Source: a virus
Reading direction: 5' to 3' (one strand)
DNA: 35,907 bases
IMG/VR virus record: IMGVR_UViG_3300018080_000081
Span: 1-35,907 of that record
Numbering within the stretch: the stretch's first letter is position 1; each line of letters begins with the position of its first letter. This document shows positions 31,124 through 35,907 of this stretch, piece by piece. The position numbers were made by a program, and so were the translations under genes. Below the pieces are notes generated by a model. The model saw only the letters and a program-made list of their open reading frames with translations. It was not told the DNA's origin and made no database searches.

Positions 31124-31175
31124 GGTATCAGTTAGTTGAAATAGTTTAAACAGATATAACTCAAAGGATATGAAT

Positions 31176-31553
31176 ATGAGTTTAATCAAAGATATCGAAT
31201 TACAAATAACAGCGTATGATAAATTAATAGAAGATCTTGTTGATAAAAATGCAAGTGACAGAGTCATAGGTGATCTTGAACTAAAAAGAATAAAACTTCT
31301 TAAAAGAAAAAAGACGATTGAAAAACAAAAAAAACAAAATATATCTGTAAAAGATGGTGATAAAGATAAAGAAATTATTATGCTACGTAAACAATGTGAA
31401 ATGTTATACGATGTTGCCCAAGCATTACTTGAAGTCACACACTGTCATAAATGTGAATATGACGTTACAGGAGATCAGGCTTATTATATAGATGAGCTTT
31501 CAAAAGATAAATACGACGGCATAGATTTATTAGATGAACTAAACTTAATTTAA
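31176..31553 (+). CDS. First early gene, coiled-coil protein of unknown function
   Basis: A 125-aa protein. The ATG at 31176 has AAAGGA 7 nt upstream; an ATG at 31170 would be too close to it. The first ~60 residues are helical and charged (IKDIELQITAYDKLIEDLVDK, DLELKRIKLLKRKKTIEKQKK). A second half holds LRKQCEMLYDVAQALLEVTHCHKCEYDVTG, with one CxxC pair. It is co-transcribed with the ERF-like gene 10 bp downstream. It may help recombination or host takeover; no family recognised. Confidence 0.65.
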   Translation: MSLIKDIELQITAYDKLIEDLVDKNASDRVIGDLELKRIKLLKRKKTIEKQKKQNISVKDGDKDKEIIMLRKQCEMLYDVAQALLEVTHCHKCEYDVTGDQAYYIDELSKDKYDGIDLLDELNLI

Positions 31554-31563
31554 GGGTAATAAT

Positions 31564-32361
31564 ATGGATATGAATAAAACTGAACTTATAGAATTAATAA
31601 ATGCTGTTTTAGATGCTAGAGACTCACAAAAGAAAAACCAAATGGGTCAATTAGAAAGCGACTCCCTTAAGGAGCTGGCTCCTGCATTATGTAAGATGCA
31701 GGGCCAGTTCACCACAGTAATACCAACTAAGATAAACCCTAGATTCAAAAGTAAATATGCTGATTATGATGATATTATGAAGATGGCAAGGCCACATCTT
31801 GAAGCTAATGGGTTTTCTTTACGTGCAAATGAAGAAGAAGACTCTAATGGAGTAAAATACATCAGAACAAAACTGCTTCATAATAGCGGAGAATATATTT
31901 CTTCATTTGTCAGAGTTATAGAAGATAAAAACAATAAGACTGACATTCAAGCATACGGAAGCGCCGTTTCATATCATAAACGATACTCAGCGCAATCAAT
32001 ACTTGGCATATCAATAAACGACGATGTAATCGAAAACGATGGCAACAAAGTGAAAGCAACAAATGAAACATATAAAAATAATACTAAAAAAACTATTCAA
32101 AAGACTCATAACAAACAAGAACAAATTCAAACGGTGAGACACGAAAACAAACCTAGTGGTATAAGACCCCCAAAAAATGTTCCTCTTTTGTCTGAGGGCG
32201 AAATAGAGTTCATAGACGAAGAACTTAAAGGACACGGCGCTATACGATACCTACTATTAACTGAGGTACTAGACGGTACACCTCTTGAAGAGTGCCCAAA
32301 GGCAGCTTTTGAACATATAATAAGCTATATCACTAAACAAAAGAATAAAAATAAAAAGTAA
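31564..32361 (+). CDS. ERF-family single-strand annealing protein
   Basis: A 265-aa protein, ATG behind AGGG. Residues about 35-160 match the ERF pattern: LAPALCKMQGQF, NPRFKSKYADYDDIMKMARPHLEANGFSLRA, YIRTKLLHNSGEYISSFVRV, and QAYGSAVSYHKRYSAQSILGI with the YGSAxxYxKRY signature. A Lys/Gln/Asn-rich linker follows, then a small C-terminal acidic domain (LSEGEIEFIDEELKGHG). It should coat and anneal ssDNA during recombination-dependent replication or end joining, probably with the host's SSB. It is followed by a strong terminator. Confidence 0.88.
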   Translation: MDMNKTELIELINAVLDARDSQKKNQMGQLESDSLKELAPALCKMQGQFTTVIPTKINPRFKSKYADYDDIMKMARPHLEANGFSLRANEEEDSNGVKYIRTKLLHNSGEYISSFVRVIEDKNNKTDIQAYGSAVSYHKRYSAQSILGISINDDVIENDGNKVKATNETYKNNTKKTIQKTHNKQEQIQTVRHENKPSGIRPPKNVPLLSEGEIEFIDEELKGHGAIRYLLLTEVLDGTPLEECPKAAFEHIISYITKQKNKNKK

Positions 32362-32372
32362 TTCATATCCTT

Positions 32373-32403
32373 GGGGGTCACTCACAACAGTGGCTCCCTT
32401 TAT
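32373..32403 (+). terminator. Intrinsic terminator after the ERF gene
   Basis: GGGGGTCACT (32373-32382) and AGTGGCTCCC (32389-32398) pair over 10 bp with two G-U pairs and a 6-nt loop, followed by TTTATT. It separates the early operon from two small genes. TTGACT just downstream (32406-32411) could be a -35 for them, but no good -10 follows. Confidence 0.75.
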
Positions 32404-32460
32404 TGTTGACTATTATCTTAATAAACTTAATTTTAGTAACACTTTAATTAAAGGAAGACA

Positions 32461-32622
32461 GTGAATAAATGTAAATGGTGTAATAAGATACTACTTGAAG
32501 ATAAAGAAACGTTTTGCGATGGCCATTGTGAACAACAATTCTTAGATCGTAGGTGTGCTGAAAAAATAGCAAAAGGCTTTCGCAACTTTATGGAAAAATA
32601 CGGAGAAAAAAACAGTGAATAA
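32461..32622 (+). CDS. Small Cys-rich protein with GTG start
   Basis: A 53-aa frame. The GTG has AAGGAAG 6 nt upstream, a good site. The product (MNKCKWCNKILLEDKETFCD, then GHCEQQFLDRRCAEKIAKGF) shows CxxC and CxxxC pairs, 12 residues apart, that could hold a zinc ion, much like a short treble-clef or zinc finger. It overlaps the next gene by 8 nt. It is probably real, though its function is unknown. Confidence 0.6.
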   Translation: MNKCKWCNKILLEDKETFCDGHCEQQFLDRRCAEKIAKGFRNFMEKYGEKNSE

Positions 32623-32791
32623 ATTATATCCATTAATTATACTATGCACACCCTTATACTGCGCTAGATATAGCCCACCGCCTCAAAAAGGAACCAAAGA
32701 ATATATAGAAGAACGAAAAGAAGTAAAAAGAACTCTAAATGCTGCTACTAAAAGCAGAAAGGACAAAGTAAGGCGAATTAAAAATAACTAA
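32615..32791 (+). CDS. Small exported protein with GTG start
   Basis: A 58-aa frame. The GTG overlaps the previous stop region, with GGAG about 10 nt upstream. The N-terminus is a short hydrophobic signal (MNKLYPLIILCTPLYCA), then RYSPPPQKG and a strongly charged, basic helical tail (IEERKEVKRTLNAATKSRKD). The Cys is not in a canonical lipobox. The Pro-rich start after the signal recalls Rz1-type spanins, but this is weak. It is convergent with the late operon end at 32905. Confidence 0.55.
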   Translation: MNKLYPLIILCTPLYCARYSPPPQKGTKEYIEERKEVKRTLNAATKSRKDKVRRIKNN

Positions 32792-32812
32792 CTACAATTC
32801 TTTCTTAGCTCA

Positions 32813-32842
32813 AAGCCCCTCATGACTTCCTTTGGGGGGCTT
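32813..32842. terminator. Hairpin between convergent operons
   Basis: AAGCCCC (32813-32819) and GGGGCTT (32836-32842) form a 7-bp GC-rich stem with a 16-nt loop; ATTATTT follows on the plus strand. It lies between the plus-strand small genes and the minus-strand late genes and could stop transcripts from either side. Confidence 0.55.
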
Positions 32843-32904
32843 ATTATTTAAATCAACCTGTGACATTTTGTCACGACTTCAACCGTCTACAAGATGTCGA
32901 CAGT

Positions 32905-33204
32905 TTACTTAATTGCTGACTCTAACTCTCTAGCACTGCGATCCTTATAATTAGGCTGAGCGAAGATTAAAGTTGCTAGGGCGTCTTTATCTGTCGGTAT
33001 TGATGTAACGCCGTTAGCAGCCAATTTTGGCTCCCATTTAGCTTTCAAACGCTTAAAGCATTGCTCATATTTATGCATCAATGCATGATTTAAACGACGT
33101 TTCATATCTTCTTCAAATATATCTGCGTTAATGTCATTCTTAATTACTTTCTTTTGAGTTTCTGTGAGTGTAAATAATTCTATATCGTTAACTGAAATTT
33201 TCAT
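32905..33204 (-). CDS. Conserved small phage protein, last gene of the late block
   Basis: A 99-aa protein, ATG behind AAAGGA. The segment DIFEEDMKRRLNHALMHKYEQCFKRLKAKWEPKLAANGVTSIP followed by ALATLIFAQPNYKDRSARELE is one I know from unnamed proteins in environmental phage genomes, often near tail-fibre genes. It is soluble and mostly helical, without catalytic motif. Function unknown. Confidence 0.65.
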   Translation of the reverse strand: MKISVNDIELFTLTETQKKVIKNDINADIFEEDMKRRLNHALMHKYEQCFKRLKAKWEPKLAANGVTSIPTDKDALATLIFAQPNYKDRSARELESAIK

Positions 33205-33219
33205 AATTATCCTTTAATA

Positions 33220-33879
33220 TTAACAAACTAAATAACCTGTAAATGCCGCACTTATTGTTGGAAATAAATCAACTGTCTTAGATCCTCCTGATGCTTTAAC
33301 TACAACATATGCAATGTCACCAGCATCCATAAAACAACAACAAGAAATACTCGTTCTATTTCTAGCATTAGATCCATAATAATTAGAAACCCTACTTCTT
33401 CCTGGCCTAACATAGCTATAAAATGTTTGATTAGATGTAACAATACTTAATAAATTATCAGTAATATCAGCAGCCGTACTTTGATTTATACATGCATCAA
33501 ATTTATATACACCATCTTTAGGCGCAACAAACACGCTAGTTGTACTATTATAATCAGAATTATTGTCAAATCTAGTAGTATCATAAATTATATGATATGC
33601 ACTACCGTCACCTGTAACATTTAACAATGTAGTACTAATTTCTGCGTTAAATGCTGGTTGTAATGGATTAGAGACAAGGCCGTTTTCGTCAACTACAATT
33701 GTATCTGTTGTACCTAAACTTGCTCCTGAGCTAATCTTAAATTTATCACTATCATCATCATCTACACCTATTATAAATTTACCAACTTCATTAATGCTGT
33801 AACTTATAAAACTATCAGATGTAGGTGAATCAATTGTTAAAGATCCAGACTTATTTAATATAGTATTAATCTTGGACAT
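33220..33879 (-). CDS. C1q-like tail appendage protein
   Basis: A 219-aa protein, ATG behind GGGGAG. The N-terminal half holds a short attachment-type module (YSINEVGKFIIGVDDDDSDKFKIS) found also in the next gene. The C-terminal ~145 residues form a C1q/TNF-like jelly roll: AFNAEISTTLLNVTG, YHIIYDTTRFDNNSDYNSTTSVFVAPKDGVYKFDA, and a final AFTGYLVC. Such domains trimerise and bind sugars or proteins. The family of paralogues (33220, 33887, 34779) suggests a set of receptor-binding tips. A Cys-Cys-Cys run in SISCCCFM is unusual. Confidence 0.7.
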   Translation of the reverse strand: MSKINTILNKSGSLTIDSPTSDSFISYSINEVGKFIIGVDDDDSDKFKISSGASLGTTDTIVVDENGLVSNPLQPAFNAEISTTLLNVTGDGSAYHIIYDTTRFDNNSDYNSTTSVFVAPKDGVYKFDACINQSTAADITDNLLSIVTSNQTFYSYVRPGRSRVSNYYGSNARNRTSISCCCFMDAGDIAYVVVKASGGSKTVDLFPTISAAFTGYLVC

Positions 33880-33886
33880 ATCTCCC

Positions 33887-34558
33887 CTAACTTACTAAGT
33901 AACATGAAAAATATGTATGTGCGTCTGTAGAATGTCCATAAACATCATCTGAATCACTGCTTCCGCTATTAGACGAGACTGTCAAATATACGGTATCAGA
34001 AGCATCCATATCAATTAATACGGAACAAGACATACTTAATGCATCATTTGAGCCATAATAATTTGATAAACGCCTCCTTGTAGGACCATTATCAAAATAA
34101 TACGTCTTATTTGATGATTTAACTATAAAATCATACTGAACGCCTCCTGTAGAGCTATTTACTACTAAACTAGCAGATCCACATACCAAGAAGCGACCTG
34201 AAATTGGCGCAGTAAAAATGCCCGTTGTATGATCATAATCTCCATTATTATCAAAAGTTTCAGTATCGCAAATCACAGTATACGATGATATGCCAGTAAC
34301 GTTTGTTGCAGTTGCACTTAAATAAGCGGCTGCGGCACTCTGTAAAGGCTTAGTCACCTCGCCAGTTGATTCAATAACCAATGCACCAGACGCAGCACCT
34401 TCAGGTAATATTTTAAACTTGTCACTATCATCGTCATCAACAAAAACTGAGAACTTGTCAGTACCACCTATAGAGAATTGCAATAAACTATCACCAGACG
34501 CACCAGGATCAATTGTAAGCTCACTACTTTTGTTATTAATTGAATTTATCGTTAACAC
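33887..34558 (-). CDS. C1q-like tail appendage protein, paralogue
   Basis: A 223-aa protein that starts with GTG behind AGGAG. It has the same plan as the 219-aa neighbour: FSIGGTDKFSVFVDDDDSDKFKI, then a C1q-like jelly roll (AAYLSATATNVTG, TVICDTETFDNNGDYDHTTGIFTAPISGRFLVC, YFSCYLVS), and the shared RRRLSNYYGSNDALSMSCSVL segment. The N-terminal half is nearer the neighbour than the tips are, which suggests diversifying tips on a common base. Confidence 0.7.
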   Translation of the reverse strand: MLTINSINNKSSELTIDPGASGDSLLQFSIGGTDKFSVFVDDDDSDKFKILPEGAASGALVIESTGEVTKPLQSAAAAYLSATATNVTGISSYTVICDTETFDNNGDYDHTTGIFTAPISGRFLVCGSASLVVNSSTGGVQYDFIVKSSNKTYYFDNGPTRRRLSNYYGSNDALSMSCSVLIDMDASDTVYLTVSSNSGSSDSDDVYGHSTDAHTYFSCYLVS

Positions 34559-34560
34559 TA

Positions 34561-34770
34561 TTACTCCTCAATTTTAGAAGTTTCTTCTTCTTTTTTAAGG
34601 GCTTCTTTTTCCTCTGGTGTAAAGTCTATATCTATACCAGTTTGATCTTTTATAACCTTTTCAGCTATTTGCTCAACAACATTGTCTTTTTTCTTGATGA
34701 TTATAGTACTTACAGCACCAATTACTATTGATATTCCAACTATAATTGCACCTACTAATCCAATACTCAT
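34561..34770 (-). CDS. Small single-helix membrane protein
   Basis: A 69-aa protein, ATG behind AGGAG. One N-terminal membrane helix (IGLVGAIIVGISIVIGAVSTIII) is followed by KKKDNVVEQIAEKVIKDQTGIDIDFTPEEKEALKKEEE. I know the EQIAEKVIK..TGIDID.TP pattern from small unnamed proteins of several phage groups. It sits between appendage genes. It could be a minor virion membrane protein or a holin-like protein. Confidence 0.6.
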   Translation of the reverse strand: MSIGLVGAIIVGISIVIGAVSTIIIKKKDNVVEQIAEKVIKDQTGIDIDFTPEEKEALKKEEETSKIEE

Positions 34771-34778
34771 AGAAACTC

Positions 34779-35528
34779 CTATCCAATTTGATTACCTGAA
34801 AACCATGTTAAATACGGCTCACCGTCACCAAGAACATCAATTACTTTGGTTCCATTGGCAACTCTTACATATACTGCCGCTGTATCTGATGAATCCATAT
34901 CTACCGTTATTGTTGCAGAATAAGTATATGCTCCAGAACTATTCATTACGGCATATGGATTCATATCGTGATATCTATAATCACCATTACTTGTTGATAG
35001 ATATGGTGACATTGATGTATGTGAAGAAGTCATGTCATCTATCTTAACAGATATATCAAAGCGGAACTTACCGGTATTTGGCGCGGTGAAAGTTCCGCTT
35101 GTAGAAAAATCACTTCCTACATCATATATTTCTGTAAGGGCCGTTGTGTTGCCCAACTTAAATGCAGTATTGTCACCAGTTACATCTGAAACAGTTGATG
35201 GCAAATAAGCTAAAAAACCTACTTCCATAGTTGGTGGAGCACCTGTATTTGTCACCGTTATAGTGCTACCACTTGCAGACGTACTTACTCCCGATCCTTC
35301 AATTGAAAATGACCCACTTGAGGGTGTACAGGTACCAGAATCAGTAACAATACTAGTAGGAACAGCATCAAAATTAATATTACGATCGTCTACCGTCCAA
35401 ATTCTAGTTGTACCCGTTGTTACATACTCGACATTAAACGCAACCTCTTTTGTATTATCACCAGTATCAAAGATTGTTAAAGCTCGATCCTTATTATTAT
35501 TAGCGTTTTGGGTATTATTTCCAGCCAT
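34779..35528 (-). CDS. Tail appendage protein with shared N-module and C1q-like tip
   Basis: A 249-aa protein, ATG behind AGGAG. The N-terminus carries the module shared with the two fibre proteins (IFDTGDNTKEVAFNVEYVTTGTTRIWTVDDRNI). A GSGVSTSASGSTITVTNTG linker follows, then a C1q-like jelly roll (VGFLAYLPSTVSDVTGDNTAFKLG, SDFSTSGTFTAPNTGKFRFDISVKI) that ends YLTWFSGNQIG. It thus combines the fibre attachment module with the tip type of the neighbouring small appendages. It lies 9 bp after the 422-aa fibre gene. Confidence 0.7.
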   Translation of the reverse strand: MAGNNTQNANNNKDRALTIFDTGDNTKEVAFNVEYVTTGTTRIWTVDDRNINFDAVPTSIVTDSGTCTPSSGSFSIEGSGVSTSASGSTITVTNTGAPPTMEVGFLAYLPSTVSDVTGDNTAFKLGNTTALTEIYDVGSDFSTSGTFTAPNTGKFRFDISVKIDDMTSSHTSMSPYLSTSNGDYRYHDMNPYAVMNSSGAYTYSATITVDMDSSDTAAVYVRVANGTKVIDVLGDGEPYLTWFSGNQIG

Positions 35529-35537
35529 TAACTACTC

Positions 35538-35907
35538 CTAAACAACAGTTATATTGCCAACCGATGCCGTTACGACAAAATCAGTATTAGCTACAGTACA
35601 TTTCAACCTAACGCAATCATATCTAACCGTAGACGCAAGAGAACCGCCTACGCCAGTAGTTGTGTCAGATGAAAGAAAATGTATCGTCTGACCAGCATTT
35701 TGAGCTATTGACCAACCATTAGCTGAGTTTCCTACTACTTCTATAACCTCACCAACAGCCGCCGTTGATGGTAGTGTATACGCACAAACTCCAGCTCCAT
35801 AGTTAGTTGTATATTCTGTATCAACTGCCATAGCTTGTGTAGCTGTTGTAACATCTACACGTGAAAGGCCAACATCTGTCGACGCTATAGTGATAGCAGA
35901 AGCACCA
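35538..35907 (-). CDS. Tail-fibre protein, C-terminal part (continues from position 957)
   Basis: This is the end of the 422-aa fibre whose start is at 957. In the joined circle the frame enters here as GASAITIASTDVGLSRVDV and runs on through AMAVDTEYTTNYGAGVCAYTLP to SVGNITVV. The internal Met at 35831 is not a real start, as the frame is open upstream and conserved with the 496-aa paralogue. The C-terminal domain (EVVGNSANGWSIAQNAGQTIHFLS, TVRYDCVRLKCTVANTDFVV) matches that of the 496-aa protein and is a common end domain of phage fibres. Confidence 0.85.
   Translation of the reverse strand, partial: GASAITIASTDVGLSRVDVTTATQAMAVDTEYTTNYGAGVCAYTLPSTAAVGEVIEVVGNSANGWSIAQNAGQTIHFLSSDTTTGVGGSLASTVRYDCVRLKCTVANTDFVVTASVGNITVV
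35850..35907. repeat. 58-bp terminal direct repeat, right copy
   Basis: Exact copy of positions 1-58. Merging the two copies closes the genome into a 35,849-bp circle. Confidence 0.95.

Larger units (their letters stand above)
30830..31175. promoter_or_regulatory. Divergent control region between the winged-helix gene and the early operon
   Basis: About 345 bp without a supportable gene. The left part has the leftward promoter and two dyads. The middle is A/T-rich without clear signals. The right end has a near-consensus rightward promoter. It is arranged like a phage early switch. Confidence 0.6.

Noticed and set aside
35538-35831. A separate 97-aa gene starting at the ATG at 35831
   Set aside because: The frame is open upstream through the circular joint and the upstream residues match the 496-aa paralogue, so this Met is internal.

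Overview
This window looks like a complete tailed-phage genome of the podovirus type, closed into a circle. The first 58 bases are repeated exactly as the last 58. Joining the two copies gives a unique circle of 35,849 bp and restores one 422-codon tail-fibre gene that is cut by the window ends. The DNA is strongly AT-rich. Genes are tightly packed, often overlap by 1-8 nt, and most have clear Shine-Dalgarno sites. Exported proteins with signal peptides and one clear lipoprotein suggest a host with two membranes. The host cannot be named from the sequence. The YadA-like and C1q-like appendage style is, as I remember it, common in phages from aquatic and protist-associated bacteria, but this is only a hint.

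Layout. (1) Late module, minus strand, read from about 29,400 down to 1 and on through the junction to 32,905. Its order is: winged-helix protein, RusA-like protein, small terminase candidate, holin-like protein, coiled-coil membrane protein, a short tRNA-like gene, two zinc ribbons, large terminase, a secreted coiled-coil protein, a PD-(D/E)XK nuclease and the portal. After a plus-strand interruption come a conserved unknown, scaffold, N4-gp56-type major capsid protein, an Ig/FCCH-like structural protein, a small structural protein, head-tail adaptor and tail nozzle protein. Four large internal or ejection protein candidates follow, then a lipoprotein and a series of tail appendages (918, 496, 422, 249, 223 and 219 aa) mixed with small proteins. 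(2) Plus-strand insert at 20.8-22.0 kb: a secreted basic protein with its own terminator, then a small overlapping operon with two ribbon-helix-helix-like proteins. A lone plus-strand virion-like gene sits at 13.4 kb. (3) Early/control region at 29.4-32.8 kb: two minus-strand winged-helix genes, a 750-bp non-coding stretch full of dyads and TTAAGTG repeats, and a rightward early operon from a near-consensus promoter with an ERF-family annealing protein.

How it may work. The winged-helix proteins probably act at the dyads in the control region as regulators, replication initiators or both. ERF and the nuclease supply recombination. No DNA polymerase, primase, helicase, RNA polymerase, integrase or recognisable endolysin was found, so replication must lean on the host and lysis is unexplained. 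Capsid assembly uses the terminase, P22-type portal, scaffold and N4-gp56-type capsid set. Intrinsic terminators inside the late module probably tune the level of each block.

Points most worth a second look are: a perfect 16-bp inverted repeat inside a winged-helix gene; the dyad-rich candidate origin; two tandem hairpins in the capsid-gene leader; a triple IEDPFIFTPEEL motif at the N-terminus of the largest internal protein; a family of appendages sharing one short N-terminal module; a RusA-like protein without its acidic residues; and an aberrant 67-nt tRNA-Cys.
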